Shown piece by piece: positions 23,273-31,580 of a stretch of DNA of 64,000 nucleotides (positions are counted from its first letter, which is position 1; each line of letters begins with the position of its first letter). The stretch lies in NCBI RefSeq assembly GCF_947492365.1, contig NZ_CANLMB010000001.1:1974874-2038873 (forward strand). The letters are read 5' to 3'. This DNA comes from an uncultured Erythrobacter sp. GTDB lineage: Bacteria > Pseudomonadota > Alphaproteobacteria > Sphingomonadales > Sphingomonadaceae. The position numbers were made by a program, and so were the translations under genes. The notes beneath the pieces were generated by a model, which worked only from the letters and a program-made list of their open reading frames with translations, ran no database searches and was not told where the DNA came from.

Positions 23273-24472
23273 TCATTCTGCCGGGGCGTTTATGCCCTTC
23301 TTGGACAAGTACCGTTTGATATTACGCGCCGCCTGCCTAAGCCGCTGCTCGTTTTCGACCATGGCGATTCGGACAAAACCCTCCCCCTCTTCACCATAGC
23401 CGACACCGGGAGCGACTGCGACTTGCGCTTCGGTTAGCAATTGCTTGGAAAACTCCAGGCTTCCCGTTTTGATGAGAGCAGGCGGCAGCGGGGCCCAAGC
23501 GAACATAGAGGCTTTGGGCGCAGGAACTTCCCAGCCCGCGCGGCCAAAGGCCTCGACCATGACATCGCGCCGCTTGCGATAGAGGTTGCGGTTCGATTCT
23601 ACGATATCCTGTGGTCCGTTCAGCGCAGCACATGCCGCGGCCTGAATCGGGGTGAACGCGCCGTAGTCGAGATAAGATTTCACGCGGGTAAGCGCCGCGA
23701 TCAGCTGCTTATTGCCGACTGCGAAACCCATTCTCCAACCAGCCATTGAATAGGTCTTGCTCATGCTGGTGAACTCGACCGCGACATCCTTTGCGCCTTT
23801 GACCTGCATGATCGAAGGAGTGGGGTTGTCGTCGTAATAAAGCTCTGAATAAGCAAGATCGGAAAGAACCCAGACCTTGTTCTCTTTCGCCCACGCGACC
23901 AGCCGTTCGTAGAAGGCCAGGTCAACAATTTCGGCTGTCGGATTGGAAGGATAACTCACCACCAACACGCTGGGGCGCGGCACGGTGAAGTTCATCGCGC
24001 TTTCGAGCGAGCGCCAATAATCCTCGTCCGGCGTCGTCGGCACAGCGCGGATCGTTGCGCCTGCAATGATAAATCCGAATGTGTGGATGGGATAGGAAGG
24101 ATTGGGCGCGAGCACCACATCTCCCGGCGCGGTGATCGCATTGGCAAGGCTGCCCAGCCCTTCCTTCGACCCCATCGTGACCACGACTTCGCTTTCAGGG
24201 TCCAGATCGACGCCAAATCGGCGCTCATAGTAATTGGCCTGCGCGCGCCGAAGCCCCGGGATACCCTTGGACTGAGAGTAGCCATGCGCATTGGGCTTGG
24301 CCGCAACCTCGCACAATTTGTCGATCACGTGTTGCGGCGGCGGTTGGTCAGGATTGCCCATGCCGAGGTCAATGATGTCTTCGCCCGCCTGCCGCGCTGC
24401 ATGCCGCATCGCGTTGACTTCCGCGATGACGTAAGGAGGCAGCCGCTTCATGCGGTAAAATTGTTCGTCCAT
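23273..24472 (-). CDS. alaC: Class I aminotransferase, AlaC / LL-DAP aminotransferase-like
   Basis: 399 residues, full length. The PLP-binding lysine lies in SMSKTYSMAGWRMGF. Other class I landmarks: DLGMGNPDQPPP near the N-terminus, NPSYPIHTFGF, SYPSNPTAEIVD (Asn contact), LSDLAYSELYYDD (Asp-Tyr pair), and FVRIAMVENEQRLRQAARNI (Arg for the carboxylate). This pattern matches AlaC-type alanine transaminases that are often called LL-diaminopimelate aminotransferases. The specific substrate is uncertain. It is 90 bp upstream of, and in the same direction as, the LuxR-type operon. Confidence 0.8.
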   Translation of the reverse strand: MDEQFYRMKRLPPYVIAEVNAMRHAARQAGEDIIDLGMGNPDQPPPQHVIDKLCEVAAKPNAHGYSQSKGIPGLRRAQANYYERRFGVDLDPESEVVVTMGSKEGLGSLANAITAPGDVVLAPNPSYPIHTFGFIIAGATIRAVPTTPDEDYWRSLESAMNFTVPRPSVLVVSYPSNPTAEIVDLAFYERLVAWAKENKVWVLSDLAYSELYYDDNPTPSIMQVKGAKDVAVEFTSMSKTYSMAGWRMGFAVGNKQLIAALTRVKSYLDYGAFTPIQAAACAALNGPQDIVESNRNLYRKRRDVMVEAFGRAGWEVPAPKASMFAWAPLPPALIKTGSLEFSKQLLTEAQVAVAPGVGYGEEGEGFVRIAMVENEQRLRQAARNIKRYLSKKGINAPAE

Positions 24473-24647
24473 GGCGATCCCGTGCCTGAAAACCCGCAGT
24501 CAATATGATCGCGGAGAGGTTAGAGAGTCTAGGGCAATAAATGTCGATGTGGAAAGCCGAATCCGCTAGGAAGGCCCAACTCGGATTAGAATATTGGATC
24601 ACACGCCCGAAACTTCCGGTCGGGCCGCAAGGGACACGCGCACAATC

Positions 24648-26624
24648 ATGGCTGGCAAAGACAATCAAAATCGAGGTCCAGAAAGCATATTTGGCGGAGC
24701 CGGCTTTGGTCAAGCGGGCGAATTCGCTGCCTTTCTGGAAGCGCAAGGCGACGCGATGAAGAAAATGTTCGCACAAGCTCTTCCCGGCTTTGGGCCCGGC
24801 CTTGGTGATCCTGACGCAGCGGCGGCCGCGATGGGGGCGAAAGGAATGCTTGAGGGTATGAGCCCCGGCGAACTGGGCGAATGGGCCAAATCGAGCGGTG
24901 AGCTACAGAAGATGTGGTTTGAATTCGTCACCGAAAAAGCCAAGTCGGCCGCTCAGAAGGCGGGAGAGGGCAAAAGCATGCTCGACCCGGCTCAATGGCT
25001 CGTCATGTCGCAAAGCATGCTCAAACAATTCCCGACCGGAGCCTTCGAGGCACAGTCAAGTCTCGCGCAGGATTCGCTGCAACTCTGGAAGAGCGTGTTC
25101 GAAAGCTATCTGGGAGGCGGCACGGGCGAAGGAAGCGATGAAAGCGCACTGCCTCGCAAAGACCGCCGGTTCGCCGACCCGGCATGGCGCGAGCACCCCG
25201 CCTTTGCGCTGCTCCATCAGACCTATCTGATGCTGACAGAGTATTTCAAACGCGCCGCAGCATCGATGGATGGCCTCGACAGCGAAAAGAAGAAGCAGCT
25301 GCAATTCGCCGTTACCGCATTGTCCGAAGCGATGAGCCCGGACAACTTCCTGCTCACCAACCCTGTCGTGATGAAGCGCACGCTTGAAACGCGCGGGCAA
25401 AATCTGGTGCGCGGGATGCAGCACCTCATCAATGATCTCAAACGCGGGCAGCTGACCCACACCGACCCCGATGCTTTTACATTGGGAGAAAACCTAGCCG
25501 CAACGCCGGGTAAGGTCGTGCACGAGACGCCTCTGTTTCAGCTAATCCAGTACAGCCCTTCGACTAAGGACGTTTACCAAGTGCCGCTGGTGATCTTCCC
25601 GCCATGGATCAACCGCTTCTACATCCTCGACCTGACGCCCAAGAAGAGCTTCATCAAATGGGCGGTCGATCAGGGCATAACCGTTTTCGTCGTCAGCTGG
25701 AAATCAGCAGACGAGACGATGGGCGAGGTGGTGTGGGACGATTACATCCGCAGCCAGATCGAGGCGATCGACCATGTGCGCGACCGGCTGAAAGTGCCGA
25801 GTGTGAACACAATCGGCTATTGCGTTGCCGGAACGACGCTTGCCGCGACGTTGGCGCTGCTCACCCGCCGCGGCGAAGCAGACAAGGTCAACAGCGCGAC
25901 CTTCTTCACCGCCCAGGTCGATTTTGAGCGGAGCGGCGAGCTCAAGCACTTCATCGGCGAAGGTCAGCTTGAAATGATCGATCAGCTTTCACCCGAAGGC
26001 TATCTCGATGGGCGCTATCTGGCTGCCACCTTCAATGCCCTGCGCGGCAAGGATCTGATCTGGAACTACGTCGTCAACAATTACCTGCTGGGCGAAGATT
26101 ATCCGGCCTTCGATCTGCTGCACTGGAACGGGGACGTCACCAATCTCCCTTCCAAATGGCACAATGAGTATCTGCGCGACCTATATCGCGACAACAAACT
26201 CGTAGTGCCCGACGCACTGAGCTGTGACGGGACGCCGCTCGATCTGACGCAGGTCACGACGCCGTCTTACGTGCAGGCCGGGCGTGAGGATCATATTGCA
26301 CCAGCCGAAAGCGTATGGCGGATCACAGACCACTTTGCCGGACCGCTCGAATTCCTGCTCGCAGGCTCAGGCCACATCGCTGGAGTGGTCAATCCTCCGG
26401 CGGCGAACAAGTACCAGTACTGGACCGGCGATAGCGGCGCGGCATCGCTCAAGGACTTTGTCAAAGGCGCCGAAGAGCATCCGGGCAGCTGGTGGCCGCA
26501 CTGGCTCGACTGGATCGAGGCGCAAGGCGATGCGCGCGTGCCCGCAACCGGGAAGCGTAAGCCCGGCGGACGCGGCGATACGGTGATCGAGGATGCTCCG
26601 GGACGCTATGTAAAGACGCGTTAG
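24648..26624 (+). CDS. phaC: Class I poly(3-hydroxyalkanoate) synthase
   Basis: 658 residues from ATG 24648; an in-frame TTG at 24594 is unlikely. The lipase-like box is GYCVAGTTLA with the catalytic cysteine at residue 392. The other triad members are Asp548 (AGREDHIAP) and His576 (GSGHIAGVVNPP). The N-terminal part is about 70 residues longer than in the classical Ralstonia enzyme and Gly/Ala-rich. It polymerises 3-hydroxyacyl-CoA at the granule surface. A phasin gene follows 149 bp downstream with its own promoter, as expected for a granule cluster. Upstream it is divergent from the aminotransferase gene. Confidence 0.95.
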   Translation: MAGKDNQNRGPESIFGGAGFGQAGEFAAFLEAQGDAMKKMFAQALPGFGPGLGDPDAAAAAMGAKGMLEGMSPGELGEWAKSSGELQKMWFEFVTEKAKSAAQKAGEGKSMLDPAQWLVMSQSMLKQFPTGAFEAQSSLAQDSLQLWKSVFESYLGGGTGEGSDESALPRKDRRFADPAWREHPAFALLHQTYLMLTEYFKRAAASMDGLDSEKKKQLQFAVTALSEAMSPDNFLLTNPVVMKRTLETRGQNLVRGMQHLINDLKRGQLTHTDPDAFTLGENLAATPGKVVHETPLFQLIQYSPSTKDVYQVPLVIFPPWINRFYILDLTPKKSFIKWAVDQGITVFVVSWKSADETMGEVVWDDYIRSQIEAIDHVRDRLKVPSVNTIGYCVAGTTLAATLALLTRRGEADKVNSATFFTAQVDFERSGELKHFIGEGQLEMIDQLSPEGYLDGRYLAATFNALRGKDLIWNYVVNNYLLGEDYPAFDLLHWNGDVTNLPSKWHNEYLRDLYRDNKLVVPDALSCDGTPLDLTQVTTPSYVQAGREDHIAPAESVWRITDHFAGPLEFLLAGSGHIAGVVNPPAANKYQYWTGDSGAASLKDFVKGAEEHPGSWWPHWLDWIEAQGDARVPATGKRKPGGRGDTVIEDAPGRYVKTR

Positions 26625-26697
26625 GCTGGAAAAAATTTCACTGCCCAGGTGTGATTGATCGGGATTTCAACTGAAATTCAGATGCTTGCACCATTTA

Positions 26698-26756
26698 TTG
26701 TGCGGTGCACAAAAACCTTGACTTCGCAGTTGCAATCGCTATTTTGTGCACTGCAA
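26698..26756 (+). promoter_or_regulatory. Phasin promoter with two TGC-N3-GCA palindromes (candidate PhaR operators)
   Basis: A sigma-70 type promoter, TTGACT at 26718-26723, 16 bp, TATTTT at 26740-26745. It is flanked by two related palindromes: TTGTGC-GGT-GCACAA at 26698-26712 and TTGTGC-ACT-GCAA at 26744-26756. Both contain TGC-N3-GCA, like the sites described for the PHA-responsive repressor PhaR in other alphaproteobacteria. One lies upstream of -35 and one over the likely transcription start, a repression-type layout. No phaR gene is in the window. Confidence 0.55.
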
Positions 26757-26773
26757 CATGAAACGAGGTTCCC

Positions 26774-27604
26774 ATGGCTGAAGCCAACACCCAGACTGAA
26801 AAGACCCAGGCGAAGATCGACGCCGCTGCTGAACAGGCATATGCCGAAGCTGCTGCTAAAAAGGCTTCCGCCGCAAAGGTAGCTGAGGCTGTCGAGGCCG
26901 ACGCACCGAAGCCGGCTGCAAGCGCCAAGGTCGTAAAGAAAGCCGTCGCCAAGAAGGCACCGGCCAAAAAGACTGCGAAAAAGGCGACTGCCAAAAAGGT
27001 CACCGCCAAGAAGACCGCAGCCAAGAAAACCCCCGCTGCAAAGAAAGTCGCCATCAAGAAGGCTCCGGCCAAGAAGGTAGCGAAGCCCGCAGCCAAGAAA
27101 GCCGCACCCAAAGCGGCTCAGAAGCCCACCGCTTCCAACCCTGTCACCAAGATCAAGGAAACCATCATGGCTACCGCAAACAAAGATTACACCGCACAGG
27201 CCAAGGAAATGGCCGCTGAAGTGCAGACCCGCGCAAAGACCGCTTACGCCAAGGCTGGCGAATTCGCTGCCGAAGCTGGCGAGTTCAACAAAGCCAACCT
27301 CGACGCTGTTGTCGAAAGCGGCAAGATCTTCTTCGACGGCGCACAGACCCTGGTTCGTGAAAACGTCGAAACCGGCAAGACCGTTGTCGAAACCGTCACT
27401 GCTGACGCCAAAAAGATGACTTCGGTCAAGTCGCCCACCGAGCTGTTCCAGCTTCAGGGTGAACTTGCACGCCGCAACTTCGACGCTGTTGTGTCGTTTG
27501 GTTCGCAGCGCACCGAAGCATGGGTAAAGCTCTACAACGAAGCTTTCGCTCCGATTTCGAACCGCGTGAGCGTTGCAGCCGAAAAGATCAAAAAGGCTGC
27601 ATAA
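26774..27604 (+). CDS. Phasin with histone-H1-like Lys/Ala-rich N-terminal region
   Basis: 276 residues. Residues about 45-120 are a low-complexity basic region of repeated KKAPAKK / AAKK units, as in H1-like bacterial proteins. Residues about 130-276 form a phasin_2 domain: a long helical region with SGKIFFDGAQTLVRENVETGK, SPTELFQLQGELARRNFDAVVS and AFAPISNRVSVAAEKIKKAA. Phasins coat PHA granules. A DNA-binding tail would allow granule-nucleoid contact and even segregation, as in Pseudomonas PhaF, where the basic repeats are at the other end. An internal ATG (about residue 130) at the start of the phasin domain could give a shorter form without the tail. Confidence 0.85.
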   Translation: MAEANTQTEKTQAKIDAAAEQAYAEAAAKKASAAKVAEAVEADAPKPAASAKVVKKAVAKKAPAKKTAKKATAKKVTAKKTAAKKTPAAKKVAIKKAPAKKVAKPAAKKAAPKAAQKPTASNPVTKIKETIMATANKDYTAQAKEMAAEVQTRAKTAYAKAGEFAAEAGEFNKANLDAVVESGKIFFDGAQTLVRENVETGKTVVETVTADAKKMTSVKSPTELFQLQGELARRNFDAVVSFGSQRTEAWVKLYNEAFAPISNRVSVAAEKIKKAA

Positions 27605-27680
27605 GCACTCGAACAATTTCTGAGCCGGGCCCTCCTCTCTCCCCCCCAAGCCCGGTTCAAGAAAGCGCGCGAAAGCGCCG

Positions 27681-27716
27681 AGGCCGGATAGACCGCAAGG
27701 GTCTGTCCGGCCTTTT
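27681..27716 (+). terminator. Rho-independent terminator after the phasin gene
   Basis: Strong hairpin: AGGCCGGA and AGACC on the left pair with GGTCT and TCCGGCCT on the right around a GCAA tetraloop, followed by TTTT. It lies 77 bp after the phasin stop. Confidence 0.85.
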
Positions 27717-27824
27717 GCTGTCCGGCAGAGATAGCTGGGCCGCAGGACGTTCATTAAGAATGTCGGCGCTATCAGGGCGTTTCACACCTTGCGCAGCTGC
27801 ATACGAATCCCATAATGGACCCCG

Positions 27825-28250
27825 ATGCCCGACAATTTCCCCTCACTTTCTGATTTCTTGGCCGATCCAGTGCCCGATCACATGTTGATCGCGGCCCAAA
27901 CACGCATTTTCGCTGCGGGCGGAGATGGTGCGGGGAAGGACGGCGATGAGAGCGACAGCGAAGTCGGCATTGCGACCAAGACCCGCGACAAGCCCAAGAA
28001 GCCGAGCCAGTACAAGGTGCTGATGCTCAATGATGATTACACGCCGATGGAATTTGTCGTTGCGGTGCTCAAACGCTTCTTTGGTATGAATCTGGAGCAG
28101 GCGACGCGGGTCATGCTGCACGTCCATCAAAAAGGCGTCGGGGTATGCGGGATTTTCCCTTACGAAGTGGCCGAGACCAAGGTGAACCAGGTGATGGACT
28201 TTGCCCGCCAGAACCAGCACCCGCTGCAATGCACGCTTGAAAAGGCCTGA
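27825..28250 (+). CDS. clpS: ATP-dependent Clp protease adaptor ClpS
   Basis: 141 residues. The C-terminal 80 residues are a complete ClpS domain: [24 protein letters not shown] with the NDDYTPMEF substrate-pocket motif, then [27 protein letters not shown]. It delivers N-degron substrates to ClpA. The N-terminal 60 residues are polar and Gly/Asp-rich, longer than in E. coli; internal ATG codons (for example at residue 20) are alternative starts. No clpA follows; the next genes are lptF-lptG. Confidence 0.95.
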   Translation: MPDNFPSLSDFLADPVPDHMLIAAQTRIFAAGGDGAGKDGDESDSEVGIATKTRDKPKKPSQYKVLMLNDDYTPMEFVVAVLKRFFGMNLEQATRVMLHVHQKGVGVCGIFPYEVAETKVNQVMDFARQNQHPLQCTLEKA

Positions 28251-28336
28251 TTTGTGACGCTTGGGGCATGACGCCCCGTTGAAATCGCGCTAGAGCCTCG
28301 CCAGAAGTGTAGCCCCGCGCAGCTGACGGACGATAC

Positions 28337-29593
28337 GTGCTCAAATTCATACCCAGCATTGACCGCTACATTTTCCGGCTCGTGGTCGTGCCTATGCTGG
28401 GCGTGTTTGCGTTAGCGGCTTCGCTACTGCTGCTCGACAAGATGCTGCGCCTGTTCGATTTCGTCGCGGTTGAAGGCGGGCCGATTGCAGTCGTGTTCAA
28501 GATGCTGGGCGCGCTGATCCCTGAATATGCCAGCCTTGCGATCCCGCTCGGGCTGCTGCTTGGCATTCTGCTCGCTTTCCGCAAGCTTGCGACCTCGTCA
28601 GAGCTGGACACGATGCGCGCTGTGGGCCTGTCCTATTGGCGGTTGCTGCGCGTTCCCTATGCGATCACGCTGGTACTGGTCGCAGTCAATGTTGCGCTGG
28701 TGTTCTACATCCAGCCGATCAGCCGATATTACTATGAACAGATGGAATATGATCTGCGTTCCGGAGCCTTGGGCGCATCGATCAAGGTCGGCGAGTTCAC
28801 TACTCTGGCCGACCGAATGGCGCTCCGGATTGAGGAGAGCGAGGATAGCGGCCAGCGTCTGATTGGCATCTATGCCCGCGTCGCCAACAGTCGCGGACAG
28901 GTCCTCACGATCAGCGCGCGCGAAGGCAGCTTCATGGCGACCACGGACGATCCTGATACGATCATCCTGCGCCTGACCGAGGGAACGATCATTCAGGACA
29001 CTGGGAGTGAGACCCCTCGCGTTCTCTCTTTCAGTCGCCACGATCTGCCGATCGACTTGCCCGCAATCGAGGAATTCCGCGCGAGGGGTGATGCCAGCAG
29101 GGAATACATCCTGCCCGAACTGCTCAGCATAGGCTGGAGCGAGGACCGCGCAGACGCAGCGGAGCGCGATGCAGTGCAGGCGGCCTTCAATTACCGTCTG
29201 GTCGAGGTGGTCATGATGCTATTGATGCCGCTGCTCGCAGTGGCGCTGGCGATTCCGCCCAAGCGATCAACCAGCGCGCTCGGCGTGTTTGTGTCGATCG
29301 TTCTGGTCGTCTCCTATCACAAGATAAACCAGTACGGGGAGGACATCGCGGCACTCGGCCGGATCGATCCGATCATTGCGTTATGGGGACCATTCGTAAT
29401 CTTCGCTGCGCTGATCCTGTGGATGTATCACCGCACCGCGCATGTTCCGGGAGCGCTCGCGCTTGGGGCACTGGAGACGGTGTTCGCCAAGCTGTCGAAG
29501 CGGATCTCAAAGCTCTTCGCACGGCGCAAACCGGCCTCGCTCGTCGCTGACCATTCAGCCGATAACGACCCGCAAACGGCTCCGGCAGAATAG
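28337..29593 (+). CDS. lptF: LPS export ABC transporter permease LptF
   Basis: 418 residues from GTG 28337. Three membrane helices at the N-terminus and three near the C-terminus surround a large periplasmic beta-jellyroll region, the YjgP/YjgQ layout. Early sequence IDRYIFRLVVVPMLGVFALAASLLLLDKMLRL and ELDTMRAVGLSYWRLLRVP (coupling region to LptB) are typical. With LptG and LptB it extracts lipopolysaccharide from the inner membrane. The C-terminal 50 residues form a polar cytoplasmic tail. LptG follows 18 bp later. Confidence 0.9.
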   Translation: MLKFIPSIDRYIFRLVVVPMLGVFALAASLLLLDKMLRLFDFVAVEGGPIAVVFKMLGALIPEYASLAIPLGLLLGILLAFRKLATSSELDTMRAVGLSYWRLLRVPYAITLVLVAVNVALVFYIQPISRYYYEQMEYDLRSGALGASIKVGEFTTLADRMALRIEESEDSGQRLIGIYARVANSRGQVLTISAREGSFMATTDDPDTIILRLTEGTIIQDTGSETPRVLSFSRHDLPIDLPAIEEFRARGDASREYILPELLSIGWSEDRADAAERDAVQAAFNYRLVEVVMMLLMPLLAVALAIPPKRSTSALGVFVSIVLVVSYHKINQYGEDIAALGRIDPIIALWGPFVIFAALILWMYHRTAHVPGALALGALETVFAKLSKRISKLFARRKPASLVADHSADNDPQTAPAE

Positions 29594-29611
29594 GCAAGGC
29601 GCAGCAACTTC

Positions 29612-30709
29612 ATGCAACTCGACTTTTTCCCTTCGCGCACGCTGACGCTCTATTTGGCAAAGATGTTCGTGGTGCGGATTTTCGCCGTGCTGGTAATGCT
29701 GGTGCTGGTGCTGATGGCGCTCGACCTGCTGGGCTCTACCGGCAAAATCCTGGAGCCTGAAGGCAATGGGCAGGCCGAAATCATCAAATATGTCGGCCTC
29801 AGGATACCGCAGCTGATATCGCGGTTCCTGCCCTACTCGGTGCTGCTGGCGACGCTCATTACGCTGGTGACGCTCAACCAGAACAGCGAGGTTGTAGCGA
29901 TGAAGGCGGCTGGCCTTTCTGCGCATCAGGTGCTCGCGCCGCTGCTGCTGACCGCAGGCGTCATTGCGGTGATCAGCTTCACCTTCAACGAACGGGTTGT
30001 GACCCGCGCCAACTCGACGTTGAAGGCATGGGAGGCGGTCGAGTATGGCGAGATCCCGCAGCAAACTGGAACGCGGGCAAACGTCATACTTACCGATGGG
30101 ACCAACGTCCTTTCCGCCGCGACGCTGACCGGTTCGGGCGAGAATATCGTGCTGACCAATGTTACATGGGACGCGCGCGGGGCGGGCTTTATCGTCACCG
30201 AGCAGGTGCGCGCCGAACGGGCCGTCTTCGCCGCTCCGGGATGGCGACTGGAGAACCCGACACGTTTTGAGGTTGGCGGAGCGGAGCTTGAACAGCTTGA
30301 GACCTTGGTGGTCGGCGCGAACCTGACGCCTGAACAGATTGATCTGGAAGCAATCGATCCCGACGGGCAGAGCTTTCTGGAGCTTTCCGAAACGATCGAC
30401 TCGTTCGAGGCAATTGGCCGCCGCACGTCAGAAATGCGCGCAAACTGGTGGCACCGGATTTCGGGGCCGCTATCGGCGCTGCTGATGCCGTTGCTGGGAT
30501 CGGTGGCGGCTTTCGGACTGGCGCGGTCAGGGCAATTGTTCGTGCGCGCGATCATCGGAATGGCGCTCGGCTTTGCCTATTTCGTGGTCGACAACGCCGC
30601 GCTCGCAATGGGCAGCTTTGGCGGATATCCGCCCTTCCTCGCCGCATGGGCGCCATTCTTCCTGTTTCTGCTGGTAGGTGAGACGGTTCTCATCCGGACC
30701 GAGGAATGA
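29612..30709 (+). CDS. lptG: LPS export ABC transporter permease LptG
   Basis: 365 residues, YjgP/YjgQ family with the same 3+3 helix layout. SRTLTLYLAKMFVVRIFAVLVMLVLVLMALDLL starts the first helix; NQNSEVVAMKAAGLSAHQVL is the coupling helix. The last part (FVRAIIGMALGFAYFVVDN) is conserved. It is the partner of LptF in the LptB2FG complex. The stop overlaps the start of the next acetyltransferase gene by four bases. Confidence 0.9.
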   Translation: MQLDFFPSRTLTLYLAKMFVVRIFAVLVMLVLVLMALDLLGSTGKILEPEGNGQAEIIKYVGLRIPQLISRFLPYSVLLATLITLVTLNQNSEVVAMKAAGLSAHQVLAPLLLTAGVIAVISFTFNERVVTRANSTLKAWEAVEYGEIPQQTGTRANVILTDGTNVLSAATLTGSGENIVLTNVTWDARGAGFIVTEQVRAERAVFAAPGWRLENPTRFEVGGAELEQLETLVVGANLTPEQIDLEAIDPDGQSFLELSETIDSFEAIGRRTSEMRANWWHRISGPLSALLMPLLGSVAAFGLARSGQLFVRAIIGMALGFAYFVVDNAALAMGSFGGYPPFLAAWAPFFLFLLVGETVLIRTEE

Positions 30710-31224
30710 GCGGCTGGTCGCTGCGCCTCGCGCGGCCTGAGGACGCCGAGCAAATGCCTGAGATCGAAGCCGCGGCGGGAAAGCTATTCGACAACGTAGA
30801 AGGTCTTTCCGGCCTTGCCGGCAGCCACACTGTGCCGGTCGAGCGACTGAAGCGCTTTATACGCAAGGGTCATTGCCTCGTCTCCCATGTCGGTGAGCGA
30901 ATGGCCGGATTTCTCGTCAACGAGCCGTTCAACCGCGAGCTTCACATCTGGGAATTCGACACACATCCCGATTTTCAAAGACGCGGGATCGGTGCCGGTC
31001 TGATGCGAGCCTGCCAGATCGATGCGCGCAATTCGGGCTTTCGCGCGATAACCCTAACAACGTTCCTCGACGTACCGTGGAATGCGCCGTTCTATGAAAA
31101 GCTGGGTTTTGAAGAAGTCACCGCGCTCGATGCGCACCCCCGCCTCGCAGGCGAGCTTGCAGTCGAGGCGGATTATGGCCTGCCAGCTGATCGGCGCTGC
31201 GCGATGATCCATTTCCTTGATTGA
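30706..31224 (+). CDS. GNAT-family N-acetyltransferase
   Basis: 172 residues. Motif A is FDTHPDFQRRGIGAGLMRACQIDARNSGFRAITLTTF (about residues 84-120) with RRGIGAGL, followed by WNAPFYEKLGFEEV, the motif B tyrosine and the common end of the fold. The substrate is not evident. It is translationally coupled to lptG (4-base overlap), so it is part of that transcript. Confidence 0.85.
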   Translation: MSGWSLRLARPEDAEQMPEIEAAAGKLFDNVEGLSGLAGSHTVPVERLKRFIRKGHCLVSHVGERMAGFLVNEPFNRELHIWEFDTHPDFQRRGIGAGLMRACQIDARNSGFRAITLTTFLDVPWNAPFYEKLGFEEVTALDAHPRLAGELAVEADYGLPADRRCAMIHFLD

Positions 31225-31268
31225 CTGAAGCGCGCTATGATGGCCGCCGTTCCAGAAAGGTCATCGCT

Positions 31269-31577
31269 ATGAGGCTCCTCCCAATCGCTTGCGCCGCCGC
31301 TTTTTCCATCCTGCTCGCTGGTTGCAATAGCGAACCGGAAGAGACACCCGCGCTTGAGGATGCCATTCCGCTCGACAATCCCTCGGATGGGCAAGAGGCG
31401 GGCGGCACGGACGAGGCGCAGCAAAGCGGTACAGCTGTTAGTGGCACCGAAACAGGCAACACCACTCAGAATGCATCAGATGACGCGCAGAGCAGTTCAA
31501 CGATGGAAAGCGGGAGCAATGAAGATGGCGGGCGTGCGCCCGATCCTTCGCGGACCAAACTGGTGCCGGCTGACTAA
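31269..31577 (+). CDS. Small lipoprotein of unknown function
   Basis: 102 residues from ATG 31269, with AAAGG nine bases upstream. The signal peptide ends in lipobox LLAGC (cysteine about residue 19). The mature protein is acidic, low-complexity and rich in Ser, Thr, Gly, Glu and Asn, with no fold evident. It is probably an outer-membrane-anchored flexible protein. It ends three bases before a convergent desaturase gene. Confidence 0.7.
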   Translation: MRLLPIACAAAFSILLAGCNSEPEETPALEDAIPLDNPSDGQEAGGTDEAQQSGTAVSGTETGNTTQNASDDAQSSSTMESGSNEDGGRAPDPSRTKLVPAD

Positions 31578-31580
31578 TCT

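Noticed and set aside
24594-24647. N-terminal extension of PhaC from an in-frame upstream start
   Set aside because: The first codon is TTG with no ribosome-binding site and the added residues have no family resemblance; ATG 24648 is preferred.
26678-27754. Long minus-strand open frame opposite the phasin gene
   Set aside because: It is the mirror of the repetitive, strongly biased Lys/Ala codons of the phasin gene, giving Gly/Leu/Phe/Ser-rich nonsense with no start context.
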